Below are positions 44,096 to 52,385 of a stretch of DNA of 64,000 nt, one piece after another; position 1 is the first letter of the stretch; every line of letters begins with the position of its first letter. The DNA lies in the NCBI RefSeq assembly GCF_005405405.1, contig NZ_BJDZ01000009.1, positions 41,857 through 105,856 of the forward strand, written 5' to 3'. The translations under genes were made by a program, and so were the position numbers. The notes under the pieces were generated by a model. That model was given only the letters and a program-made list of their open reading frames with translations. It was not told the origin of the DNA and searched no databases. This stretch comes from Lactiplantibacillus plajomi. GTDB taxonomy: Bacteria > Bacillota > Bacilli > Lactobacillales > Lactobacillaceae.

Positions 44096-45302
44096 AATTA
44101 AATCGTTAAATTATCGCGTACAGGCCACCATTTTAGTTTTTGTCACTTTTATGCTGGGCTGTAATGAATTCATGGTCGTTGGAATACTTTCGGATATTTC
44201 AAACGGTCTTAATGTCGCTCAATCGCTGGTTGGATTTCTGGTCACAGCATTTGCCGTTGTGTATGCCCTAAGTACGCCAATCATTAATTTATTGACCAGT
44301 AAGTTTAACCATTATTCAACCTTGTTACTCCTAATGGTTGTCTTCTTTGTTGGTAATACGTTGAGTGCAATGTCGTTTAATTACGCTTTCATGTTTGTTT
44401 CAAGAATTTTAACGGCTAGTGTCTCGGGAGTGATTGCTTCACTGATGATGACATTTGCTAATGAAATTGCACCACTTGAAAAAAGGGCAGGATTGGTATC
44501 AGCCGTATTCGCCGGATCAAGTATTGCTTCGGTCATTGGCGTACCAATCGGTACAATTATTAGCTCGCACTATGGTTGGCGAATGACTTTCATTGTTATA
44601 TCAGTGATCACGATCTTCTTATTTGTTCTTCAAGCTTTATTTTTACCCAAGCATTCTGAGCAAGTAAGCGGAACAATTAGTGACCAATTAACGATATTAA
44701 AAGAGCCCCAAATCATTTGGGGGATTTTATTGGTCGTATTCTCAGCAGCCATCATGTATTCCTACTACACCTATATTCAACCGATTTTAACGACACTTTT
44801 AGGGTTTAGTAGCAATAATATTGATTGGCTTTTAGGGTTAATTGGTCTAATGATGGTTATTAGTAACATCCTTGCTGGCGTCTTAGCCAATCACGGTGGC
44901 CTCAAGCGGTTACCAATTTTCTACATCCTTGATGCAATAATTTTAGCGGTGTTTCCGTTATTCGTATCGTCGAAAGTAGTCGATTATTTACTGTTACTGG
45001 CGATCAGTCTGATTGTGACCCTGCTTAATGCGCCAATTCAACTACACTTTTTAAACGTTGCGGAACAGAAGTATCCCCAATCAATTGTTTTTGCGTCCTC
45101 ATTTCCGATGATCTTTTTCCAAGTCGGTATTTCGCTTGGCTCTGCCGCGGCTTCACTGTTTATGTCGCCATTAGGCTTAGAAAATATCAGTATTGTTGGT
45201 GTCATCTTTTCATTAATCGCACTCGTTGTTTTGATTCTGCTTAATCGTGCAATCAGTCGAAGTCAAAATTATCTTAGTAAAGATGAAAATCGGGGCCATT
45301 AA
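44088..45302 (+). CDS. MFS transporter, 12-TM (DHA1/AraJ-like)
   Basis: A 404-residue protein of the 12-helix DHA1 type. FMLGCNEFMVVGILSDISNGLNV and VTAFAVVYALSTPI (about 45-60) match the sugar-efflux/chloramphenicol-resistance (AraJ/YdhP-like) branch. Start TTG 44088 overlaps the previous gene by 8 bp (TTGATTAG). No terminator is seen before pncB, about 107 bp later. It is the last gene of the sirtuin operon. Confidence 0.88.
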   Translation: MIRIKSLNYRVQATILVFVTFMLGCNEFMVVGILSDISNGLNVAQSLVGFLVTAFAVVYALSTPIINLLTSKFNHYSTLLLLMVVFFVGNTLSAMSFNYAFMFVSRILTASVSGVIASLMMTFANEIAPLEKRAGLVSAVFAGSSIASVIGVPIGTIISSHYGWRMTFIVISVITIFLFVLQALFLPKHSEQVSGTISDQLTILKEPQIIWGILLVVFSAAIMYSYYTYIQPILTTLLGFSSNNIDWLLGLIGLMMVISNILAGVLANHGGLKRLPIFYILDAIILAVFPLFVSSKVVDYLLLLAISLIVTLLNAPIQLHFLNVAEQKYPQSIVFASSFPMIFFQVGISLGSAAASLFMSPLGLENISIVGVIFSLIALVVLILLNRAISRSQNYLSKDENRGH

Positions 45303-45409
45303 TAATGGTGGGTGGCTCTTTATGAATAGTGATTACTTGATGACTTCCACAAAGTATTTAGTGATAAATAATTGCTAGTTTGAAAAGCTGATTAGGAGGT
45401 AATCGAATC

Positions 45410-46849
45410 GTGAAAAGCAATCGCAACCTGACACTGCATACAGATTTATATGAAATTAATATGATTGAAACGTACTGGCGCCAGCGCATTGCCAACCGCA
45501 AGGCCGTCTTTGAACTTTACTTTAGGAAGCTGCCGTTTAAAAACGGTTATGCGGTTTTTGCGGGGTTGGCGCGCGTTATTGCGTATTTAGAGCAACTGAA
45601 ATTCACTAACGATGATTTAGACTATCTAAAGAAAATTGGATATCGAGCTGATTTTTTAAACTATTTAGCTCAATATCAATTTTCAGCAACGGTGCGGTCG
45701 GTTCCGGAGGGCGAAATCGTTTTTGCAAATGAACCGCTAATTCAGGTTGAAGGCAACATTGTTGATGCGCAGTTAGTCGAAACGGCGTTCCTAAACTTTG
45801 TCAATTATCAGACCTTGATTGCGACAAAAGCAGCTAGAATTAAGACCGTTGCGGGTGATGATCAGTTATTGGAATTTGGATCCCGGAGAGCCCAAGAAAC
45901 CGACGCGGCTATTTGGGGTGCACGAGCGGCGTACATCAGTGGCTTTGATGCCACTAGTAACGTTAAAGCCGGAGAAAAGTTTGGCATTCCGGTCAGTGGA
46001 ACGCACGCCCATTCCTTAGTGCAGGCTTTCGGCAGCGATTACGCCGCCTTTAAAGCATACGTAGCAACGCATCGAAACAGTGTTTTCCTAGTTGATACCT
46101 ATGATACGTTACAAAGTGGGGTACCGGCAGCAATCAAAGTCGCCAAAGAGTTTAAAAATCAAACTAATTTCTTGGGCGTACGGATTGATTCGGGTGACAT
46201 GGCGGCTTTGTCGAAGCAGGTGCGTCACCAATTAGATCAGGCTGGCTTTTGGTATGCTAAAATTTATGCTTCCAATGACCTAGACGAACGTACTATTCTG
46301 AACTTAAAGATGCAGGATGCAAAAATTGATGTTTGGGGAGTGGGCACTAAGTTAATCACCAGCTTTGATCAGCCCGCATTGGGCGGTGTGTATAAGATGG
46401 TTGCCATGGAAGACGCGCATGGTCATATGCGGGGGACGCTGAAACTGTCAAATAATGCCGGTAAAATATCGACGCCGGGTAAGAAACAAATTTGGCGGAT
46501 TACGCGTAAAGATGACGACAAATTTATGGGTGATTACATCGCGACTACCGCGGAAGATCCCCGAACGGCGGGGCAGATTGAATTATTTGATCCGGAACAC
46601 CCTTACATGAATAAGATTATTCGTGACTTTGAAGCAAGACCACTATTACGTGAAGTCTTTCATCACGGTAAGCTGGCTGATGCGCCGCTAAGCGTAGAAA
46701 AAATTCGGCGTTATGCGGCAACGGAACTTCACCGATTATGGCCCGAATATAAGCGACAGTTGAATCCGCAAGAGTATCCCGTTCACTTATCGCGCGAATT
46801 ATACCAGCAGAAAATCGCGTTGATTAAACGGATTCGGAAAGCATTATAA
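45410..46849 (+). CDS. pncB: Nicotinate phosphoribosyltransferase
   Basis: First step of NAD salvage from nicotinate (Preiss-Handler pathway). A 479-residue enzyme with TDLYEINMIETYW at the start, FGSRRAQETDAAIWGARAAYISGF (about 156-180), SGTHAHSLVQAFGSDYAAF (about 194-212), VDTYDTLQSGVPAAI and GVRIDSGDMAALS. It has its own leader and an AGGAGGT ribosome binding site, and could also be reached by read-through from the sirtuin operon. Its neighbours include two putative NAD-consuming proteins. Many lactobacilli carry pncB elsewhere, so this may be an extra or relocated copy. Confidence 0.93.
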   Translation: MKSNRNLTLHTDLYEINMIETYWRQRIANRKAVFELYFRKLPFKNGYAVFAGLARVIAYLEQLKFTNDDLDYLKKIGYRADFLNYLAQYQFSATVRSVPEGEIVFANEPLIQVEGNIVDAQLVETAFLNFVNYQTLIATKAARIKTVAGDDQLLEFGSRRAQETDAAIWGARAAYISGFDATSNVKAGEKFGIPVSGTHAHSLVQAFGSDYAAFKAYVATHRNSVFLVDTYDTLQSGVPAAIKVAKEFKNQTNFLGVRIDSGDMAALSKQVRHQLDQAGFWYAKIYASNDLDERTILNLKMQDAKIDVWGVGTKLITSFDQPALGGVYKMVAMEDAHGHMRGTLKLSNNAGKISTPGKKQIWRITRKDDDKFMGDYIATTAEDPRTAGQIELFDPEHPYMNKIIRDFEARPLLREVFHHGKLADAPLSVEKIRRYAATELHRLWPEYKRQLNPQEYPVHLSRELYQQKIALIKRIRKAL

Positions 46850-46982
46850 ATTGCGATTGTCTACTCGGTTAACTTGGGAGGACCGTAACGTTTAAATGCT
46901 AAAACAAATCGTTACGATTTTGAAATTAAAAAGATGCTAGCAAACACCAAATTACTAGTAACGACAGAAATGAATTAAACGT

Positions 46983-47029
46983 AGTGTCCCCAAGGTTGAC
47001 TATCACGGCCAACCTTGGGGACACTTTCG
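46983..47029. terminator. Strong hairpin between pncB and the GyrI-like gene
   Basis: AGTGTCCCCAAGGTTG pairs perfectly with CAACCTTGGGGACACT (16 bp), followed by TTT. It lies between convergent genes. A weaker CGTAACG/CGTTACG repeat (about 46884-46917) lies closer to pncB. Confidence 0.7.
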
Positions 47030-47043
47030 GTACGTTATTGTTT

Positions 47044-47661
47044 TTAATCAATTTGATACCGCAAAATGGTCTTTAAGTTGTCGGGAGCCACGCGGCGGGC
47101 GTCCGATAAGTAAATTTCGCGGTGAACTTTGGAGAGCCGTTTACGACCAGCACTAGCGACTAATGCATCGATTTTATCAAAGCTAGCCGGTTCGTCATCG
47201 TAGCGGCCAACGTGTAAGATTTGGGCGCAGTCCATGGCGGGGATGCGTTTAATTTCAAGCTGATCAATTGCCGGTAAGGATTTCTTAGCTTTGACCGCTT
47301 GTAAGGCGGGCCGAATTAAGTCATCGGGGACAAAGTCGGGGATACGGATCATAATGTCATAGCTGGACTCGTTTTTGTCTAAGTAAGCGAGTTGTTGACC
47401 CTTGGCGGTTAAGGACCAAACCCCTTCCAACGGAAAAACGACGTAATCCGTGAACGCCTGCGTGGTTGCGAACTGCTTGTACGCGTTTTTAATGCCGTAC
47501 GCCGCCGGGTAGAGGACTTGAATTTTCTAGGCAAATTCGGGACTGTTCGGGTCACCGACGCCCGATAAAGAAATGAATTTTTGGGCCGGGACCGTTAATA
47601 TCAACGGCTTTTTCACCGTTGCGTAAAGCTCGCGTTCGTTTTTACGCCATTCGTATTTCAT
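47044..47661 (-). pseudogene. GyrI-like domain protein, interrupted by an in-frame stop codon
   Basis: The full frame runs from ATG 47661 (GGAGGATT upstream) to 47044 and would give 205 residues. It starts MKYEWRKNERELYATVKKP and ends EIYLSDARRVAPDNLKTILRYQI, close to the GyrI-like small-molecule-binding family (SRPBCC-like effector domains). Codon 45 is TAG (47529-47527), following NSPEFA, where homologues carry a Glu; a single G-to-T change would explain it. Everything after the stop is well conserved and in frame, so the change looks recent. Re-start at GTG or ATG codons downstream would miss the first third. Confidence 0.8.
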
Positions 47662-47704
47662 ACTTGAATCCTCCGTTCAAAAAGGGCCATCGAGTAGCCC
47701 CACG

Positions 47705-47878
47705 TTAAAACCAGTTGGTGGGATCTAAAACGTTTAGGAAAACGTCGAAAAAGTATTCCCAGAAATTCGCGGTTTTCCCGCGTTTCTTAGCCAGAATCGT
47801 TCTGACAAACGCCGTCACTACGGAAATTAGTGCGTACAGCAGTAATAAGAGTAAAACGTACTTAAGAATCGTTGCCAC
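47705..47878 (-). CDS. Very small membrane protein, unknown
   Basis: A 57-residue frame. It begins at GTG 47878 with ATILKYVLLLLLYALISVV, a clear transmembrane helix. A basic segment (RTILAKKRGK) and the aromatic tail NFWEYFFDVFLNVLDPTNWF, ending in TAA, follow. The frame is closed by a stop seven codons upstream, so it is either complete or lightly truncated. The ribosome binding site is poor (GCGGGG directly before GTG). It lies 43 bp before the GyrI-like pseudogene on the same strand and may share its transcript. The 47879-48096 gap upstream shows no gene. Confidence 0.5.
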   Translation of the reverse strand: MATILKYVLLLLLLYALISVVTAFVRTILAKKRGKTANFWEYFFDVFLNVLDPTNWF

Positions 47879-48096
47879 CCCCGCAATTATCTTAACGGAT
47901 TAAATAAAGTGACGCAAACTGACTTGGATAAGGGGAACCTTATCAATGTTAGTTCAACCAATTATTTTAATTATTAAGAAGAATCTCATTTTAAGATAAG
48001 AATATCGATTATGAAATCGCTTTACACTTGCGATTAAACGCGAATTGCCGGGCCCCCTCGTAATCAAACCGGAAATCTGGTAGGTTATCATTAAAA

Positions 48097-48118
48097 TATA
48101 ATTAGAAAGCTAATTATA
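48097..48118 (+). promoter_or_regulatory. Perfect inverted repeat upstream of the 48143 transporter
   Basis: TATAATTAG (48097-48105), AAAG, CTAATTATA (48110-48118). The left arm contains TATAAT, a possible -10, so a repressor bound here could control the transporter-amidohydrolase pair. A hairpin in the leader is the alternative. Confidence 0.45.
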
Positions 48119-48142
48119 AAATAATGACATGGAGTGATGCTT

Positions 48143-49396
48143 ATGGTAGCAATTGTCTCGTTAATGGTGGTCATGGGATTCATGATGGTTGGCGAATGGG
48201 TTTCGACCCGTTCCAAGGCCTACATTCCCTCAGTCTTCATCACCGCGGTCCTCTTTTTAATCGGCTTTTGGACGATTATTCCTAAGAACATCGTGCCGCA
48301 AGCCTCGTTTGGGACCCAGTTTATTGCCATTACCCAAGCCGTCTTACTGGTACATATGGGTACCCTGATGAACCTGAAGCTGTTGTTAAAGCAATGGCGG
48401 GCCGTGTTGATTGCACTGGCCGGGGTCGTTGGGACCGTGACCTTGGCGATGGGCATCGGTATCATGCTCTTTAGTTGGCAAACCGTCGTTGCCAGTGTGC
48501 CACCGTTGACCGGTGGGCTAGTTGCCGCTTTCTTAATGACGGGTGGTTTAAAGGCGCAAGGGATCGTCACGCTGGCCGCTTACCCGGTTGCGATGTTCGT
48601 GATGCACAGTATGCTGGGCTACCCGTTAACCTCGTGGATGTTGAAGCGTGAAAGCAAACGGTTATTAACTAAGTATCACGCGGATCCAAAAGCAGCTTTG
48701 GCGGCCGACCCGGCGATTGAAAGTGCGTCTAACCACACTAACGCGCAGGTCACGGCCCACGCCCGTAATAACGAAAGCGCAGTCGTTCCAGAAAAGGTCC
48801 TTCCCAAGTTACGGATCCGGCGCTGGAAGATGTCAGATGCTTACGATACGTCAGCCTTTATGATTTTCAAGGTAGCGCTGGTCACGGCGTTAGCCGAATA
48901 CGTGGCGCAATTGTTAAACGGGACCGTCAACAAGTTCATCGTTTGCTTGATTTTCGGGGTTATCGCCCATCAAATCGGTTTTTTGGAAGATTCTGTTTTA
49001 CAAAAAGCCGGCGTGTTCCACTGGTTGATGTACGGGCTATTGGCCTACATCTTTTCGAACTTAAACATTGTGAAGGTCAGCATGTTGACCAGCATTTTGG
49101 TTCCAATCGTGACGTTGATCATCTTAGGGATTGCCGGGATGTTCATTGCTTCTAGTTTATTAGCCAAACCGCTGGGCTTTAGTCGTGAAATGGCGTTTGC
49201 CAGTGCGATGACCGCACTGTTCGGTTTTCCAGCCGATTACATCGTGACCCACGAAGTTGTCGGCATCATGACGACCGATAAAGAAGAACGGAAGTACTTA
49301 TTAGATAACATGTTGCCTAAGATGTTAGTCGGTGGCTTTGCGACGGTTTCGGTTGCTTCAGTCATCATTGCATCCGTATTCTTGAAATTATTATAG
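48143..49396 (+). CDS. Integral membrane transporter paired with an amidohydrolase
   Basis: A 417-residue protein with about 10-11 hydrophobic helices and a hydrophilic central loop (about residues 170-230). The helix-loop LTGGLVAAFLMTGGLKAQGIVTLAAYPVA and its counterpart in the second half, AFASAMTALFGFPADYIV, suggest two inverted halves, as in glutamate:sodium-symporter (GltS)-like carriers. Start ATG 48143 is 8 nt after GGAG; GTG 48134 overlaps that site. It lies 11 bp before an M20 amidohydrolase, implying uptake of an N-acyl or peptide substrate that is then hydrolysed (inference). Confidence 0.75.
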   Translation: MVAIVSLMVVMGFMMVGEWVSTRSKAYIPSVFITAVLFLIGFWTIIPKNIVPQASFGTQFIAITQAVLLVHMGTLMNLKLLLKQWRAVLIALAGVVGTVTLAMGIGIMLFSWQTVVASVPPLTGGLVAAFLMTGGLKAQGIVTLAAYPVAMFVMHSMLGYPLTSWMLKRESKRLLTKYHADPKAALAADPAIESASNHTNAQVTAHARNNESAVVPEKVLPKLRIRRWKMSDAYDTSAFMIFKVALVTALAEYVAQLLNGTVNKFIVCLIFGVIAHQIGFLEDSVLQKAGVFHWLMYGLLAYIFSNLNIVKVSMLTSILVPIVTLIILGIAGMFIASSLLAKPLGFSREMAFASAMTALFGFPADYIVTHEVVGIMTTDKEERKYLLDNMLPKMLVGGFATVSVASVIIASVFLKLL

Positions 49397-49407
49397 GGGG
49401 TCTTGGT

Positions 49408-50571
49408 ATGACAACAACGGAATTAACCACGTGGATGACGACGTTACGCCATCAAATTCATAGTTTCCCGGAACTAGCACTGCACGAAGTTCAAACGACG
49501 GCACTGATCAAAAAAACGTTAACTAATTTGGGCGTGCGACTATTACCGTATCCCGGGGCGACCGGGGTCGTGGCGGAAATCGGTCACGGTGAACCGACCG
49601 TGGCGTTACGGGCGGACATTGACGCGTTGCCCGTGCAAGAAAAGTCCGACTTACCGTACGCGTCGACGATTGAAGGACACATGCACGCTTGCGGGCACGA
49701 TTTTCACACCGCGGCGTTGCTGGGTGGCGCCCGCTTGTTGAAGGCCCACGAAGGTGAACTAACCGGCACGGCCCGCCTAATCTTTCAACCCGGTGAAGAA
49801 GGCCACCTCGGGGCAAAAATTATGATTAAAAACGGGGTGCTTAACGGTGTTCAAGCGATTGCCGGCTTCCATAATCAACCCAATATTCCGGTCGGAACCT
49901 TGGCACTCAAACCGGGGGCAATGATGGCTAGCAACGACAACTTCGATGTGACAATCCAGGGGCACGGTTCGCACGCGGCCATGCCGGAAGCTAGCCACGA
50001 CCCGGTCGTCACGATGGCGGAACTGATTACGGCGTTGCAAACAATCCGTAGCCGTAACATCGCGCCGGACGCCGCACTCGTGTTGACGATCGCGTCCGCC
50101 CATGCCGGCACGACCTTTAACGTTATTCCGGATACCGCCGAATTTAAGGGGACGATTCGAACGTTTAGCGCCGCCAACCGGCAACTAGCCAAGCAACGCT
50201 TTTACGATATCGTTGAAGGGATGACCAAGATGAACGGGCAAACGCCCGCCATCAAGTGGGACCGTGGGCCGAGTTGCGTGGACAACGACGCCACCTTAAC
50301 GGACGTATTAACGGCGGCCCTCCGCGACACGGTTCGCATTGTGCCCGCGCACCCGTGCAACGCCGACGACGATTTCGCGCTTTATCAAGAACGGGTTCCC
50401 GGCTTTTACGGCTTTCTGGGTTCGGGTGGTAACGGCGTGTTGCACCAATCAAACTACCGTTGTAATGACGCCGGCTTGATCTACGGTGCGAAGTTCCACT
50501 TCCTAGCGGCTAAAGCAATGTTAGCAGCGGTGGCTGCTGGTAAGTTCAACCAAGTTGATCAAGCCGTTTAA
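49408..50571 (+). CDS. M20-family amidohydrolase/aminoacylase
   Basis: A 387-residue zinc hydrolase of the M20D group (hippurate hydrolase, N-acyl-amino acid amidohydrolase). Metal ligands lie in MHACGHDFHTAALLG (about 88-102) and PGEEGHLGAKIM (about 130-142, catalytic Glu pair). A dimerisation insert includes GSHAAMPEASHDPV (about 190), and a final His motif (GVLHQSNYR) follows. It lies directly behind the transporter gene with a GGGGG ribosome binding site. The substrate is not decidable from sequence. A terminator follows. Confidence 0.9.
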   Translation: MTTTELTTWMTTLRHQIHSFPELALHEVQTTALIKKTLTNLGVRLLPYPGATGVVAEIGHGEPTVALRADIDALPVQEKSDLPYASTIEGHMHACGHDFHTAALLGGARLLKAHEGELTGTARLIFQPGEEGHLGAKIMIKNGVLNGVQAIAGFHNQPNIPVGTLALKPGAMMASNDNFDVTIQGHGSHAAMPEASHDPVVTMAELITALQTIRSRNIAPDAALVLTIASAHAGTTFNVIPDTAEFKGTIRTFSAANRQLAKQRFYDIVEGMTKMNGQTPAIKWDRGPSCVDNDATLTDVLTAALRDTVRIVPAHPCNADDDFALYQERVPGFYGFLGSGGNGVLHQSNYRCNDAGLIYGAKFHFLAAKAMLAAVAAGKFNQVDQAV

Positions 50572-50585
50572 AGGTTATAAAACGC

Positions 50586-50646
50586 AAAGGACCGTCATGA
50601 TCCAGTTACGCAGATGTTGCGGCGCTGGATTATGGCGGTCCTTTTT
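50586..50646 (+). terminator. Terminator after the amidohydrolase gene
   Basis: AAAGGACCGTCATGATCCAG pairs with CTGGATTATGGCGGTCCTTT with a few bulges, followed by T residues. Confidence 0.75.
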
Positions 50647-50683
50647 AGCTAGAGATTTTGGCGTGGTTTGGTGAAACTAAATG

Positions 50684-50774
50684 AGGTGGAGGACGCTTGC
50701 AACCGTTGTTTTACCGCTGCTCGAGCTGCTCCGGATAACGGTGACGGTTGACATAGCAACCACCTTATTTTTTT
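50684..50774 (+). ncRNA. Candidate small structured RNA ending in a T-run
   Basis: Nested pairing: AGGTGG (50684-50689) with CCACCT (50760-50765), AACCGT (50701-50706) with ACGGTT (50744-50749), and ACCG with CGGT inside. TATTTTTTT follows at once. It sits between two other terminators (50586-50646 and 50805-50845) with no open reading frame. A free-standing small RNA or the terminator of a lost gene would both fit. Confidence 0.4.
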
Positions 50775-50804
50775 AAAAATTATAGCATGATTAGCTGATC
50801 ACTA

Positions 50805-50845
50805 ATCACCGTGGCAGCAGGAATTGAACGCCACGGTGGTTTTTA
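50805..50845 (+). terminator. Orphan terminator hairpin in the 50.6-51.0 kb gap
   Basis: ATCACCGTGGC pairs with GCCACGGTGGT, followed by TTTT. No gene ends directly upstream. The rest of the gap to 50998 is A/T-rich and contains no gene. Confidence 0.65.
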
Positions 50846-50998
50846 AACCTTTAATATTTTGATGAGCTTAATAATATCTCTATATTCTCTTGTTACCGCT
50901 ATAAGGTAATGCTAATATTTATACTGAATTAAAATTTGCAGCACGCTTTACGCCAATACTTGGTTGTGTGGGCCCGTGCAATGGAGTAGTGACTGAAC

Positions 50999-51634
50999 AT
51001 GAAAGCTCAAGCAGTTCTCATCGCGACCGGTGCCATGGTCGCCGGGGTGATGATTTGGGGGACCAGTAATAATATTCGCGGGCACCAACTGACAAGCCAC
51101 CCGGTAACGGAAAAAACGCGGGCGGCGAGTCAAACGTCCAAAAAAATTCAGCTTGCTAAAAAGGCTAAGCCACGGTCGCAAAAAACGACGCCGGTAGATT
51201 GGCACGGACCATCGATGCCGGACAAGGCTTACCCGGATTTGGCACAGCACCCCAATCTAACGATTAAAGTGTCCACTAAGCGGCAACGGGTTTACTTAGT
51301 GGATCAGGGTAAAACCCTGTACACGATGCTGGCTTCGACTGGTAAGTCTGGCTCGGAAACGCCGCGGGGACAGTTCGTCATCCAACCGGAACGTGGTCCC
51401 AATTTTTATAACCAACAGTCCAAGGAAGGAGCCAATTACTGGGTTTCCTTCAAGGATCACGGGATTTATCTCTTCCACTCCGTGCCGGTTGATGCAACCG
51501 GTACTTACGTTAAAAGCGAGGCGGCCCAGCTTGGTAAGGAGGCTAATTCACACGGCTGCGTGCGGCTCTCAATTGCGGATGCGAAGTGGATGTACGAGAA
51601 TATTAGGCAGGGAACGCCGGTGACAGTTAATTAG
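50999..51634 (+). CDS. L,D-transpeptidase (YkuD/ErfK family)
   Basis: A 211-residue exported enzyme that forms or edits L,D cross-links in peptidoglycan. The N-terminal hydrophobic segment VLIATGAMVAGVMIWG (about 6-21) is a signal anchor. A basic linker follows. The YkuD domain (about 82-210) carries TPRGQF, DHGIYLFHSVP and the active-site SHGCVRLS (Cys about 182). Start ATG 50999 has ATGGAG upstream. It stands alone, with a terminator about 120 bp downstream. Confidence 0.92.
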   Translation: MKAQAVLIATGAMVAGVMIWGTSNNIRGHQLTSHPVTEKTRAASQTSKKIQLAKKAKPRSQKTTPVDWHGPSMPDKAYPDLAQHPNLTIKVSTKRQRVYLVDQGKTLYTMLASTGKSGSETPRGQFVIQPERGPNFYNQQSKEGANYWVSFKDHGIYLFHSVPVDATGTYVKSEAAQLGKEANSHGCVRLSIADAKWMYENIRQGTPVTVN

Positions 51635-51750
51635 AATACGCTTTGTGGCGACTGTTAACTGAGTTTTAAAAGAAAACCGTCACATTATAAACTTTATAGT
51701 GGATGTAACGATTCAAAACAGTTTATCGTGAAAAATCATTAATTAGTTTG

Positions 51751-51782
51751 GTCGCAGTTTGAAAAAAATTGCGGCTTTTTTG
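51751..51782 (+). terminator. Terminator upstream of the fab operon
   Basis: GTCGCAGTTT, GAAAAA, AATTGCGGC, followed by TTTTTT. It separates the L,D-transpeptidase gene from the fab promoter. Confidence 0.75.
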
Positions 51783-51826
51783 TTGTCGAAAAAAGTTAAT
51801 GTACGGCGATTTTTGGCCTAATAACT

Positions 51827-51888
51827 AAAAACTGTTATCGTCAGTTTTTTAAGTTTCAATTGACAACTTTTTAGCCAACGGATAACTT
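51827..51888 (+). promoter_or_regulatory. fab operon promoter with nearby palindromes
   Basis: -35 TTGACA (51860-51865), 17-bp spacer, -10 TAACTT (51883-51888). The palindrome TCAATTGA overlaps the -35. An 8-bp hairpin, AAAAACTG/CAGTTTTT, lies at 51827-51849. These are candidates for repressor binding; no fabT or fapR gene lies in the cluster. Confidence 0.55.
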
Positions 51889-51926
51889 TATCGCATTCCC
51901 AAACGCCGTGAAAGGAGCGACAAGTG

Positions 51927-52370
51927 ATGAGTGTTTTAGAAGCAAGTGAAATTATGAAGTTGATTCCGAACCGGTACCCGATTTTATTTATGGACCGGGT
52001 CGATGAACTGACCCCCGGAGAATCAATCGTGGTAACTAAAAACGTCACCATCAACGAATCTTTCTTTCAGGGGCACTTTCCTGGAAACCCGGTAATGCCG
52101 GGCGTCCTAATAATTGAAGCCCTCGCCCAAGCGGCTTCGATTTTGATCTTGAAATCGGAGCAGTTTCAGGGTCAAACGGCCTACCTGGGGGCCATTAAGC
52201 GTGCTAAGTTCCGCCACATCGTGCGGCCTGGCGATGCTTTGAAGTTACACGTCCAGTTTGAAAAGCAACGGGCCAATATGGGAATCGTTAATTGCCAAGC
52301 AATGGTCGGTGATCAAACGGCTTGTAAAGCCGATTTAACCTTTATTGTGAGCCCCACGACCACGGATTAG
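51927..52370 (+). CDS. fabZ1: 3-hydroxyacyl-ACP dehydratase FabZ (first copy)
   Basis: Removes water from 3-hydroxyacyl-ACP. A 147-residue hot-dog-fold protein with LIPNRYPILFMDRV, the active-site segment FFQGHFPGNPVMPGVLIIEALAQ (His about 52, Glu about 66) and a FRHIVRPGD block. It is longer at the C-terminus than the second copy at 57036. In enterococci and lactobacilli one of two FabZ paralogues also isomerises the double bond to start unsaturated chains; which copy does so here cannot be read directly. Start ATG 51927 or GTG 51924, after AAAGGAG. Confidence 0.92.
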   Translation: MSVLEASEIMKLIPNRYPILFMDRVDELTPGESIVVTKNVTINESFFQGHFPGNPVMPGVLIIEALAQAASILILKSEQFQGQTAYLGAIKRAKFRHIVRPGDALKLHVQFEKQRANMGIVNCQAMVGDQTACKADLTFIVSPTTTD

Positions 52371-52385
52371 AAAGGCGGTGACCGC

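Noticed and set aside
50684..50774. T-box or riboswitch
   Set aside because: No T-box sequence, no gene directly downstream; the next gene is a cell-wall enzyme 225 bp away behind another terminator.
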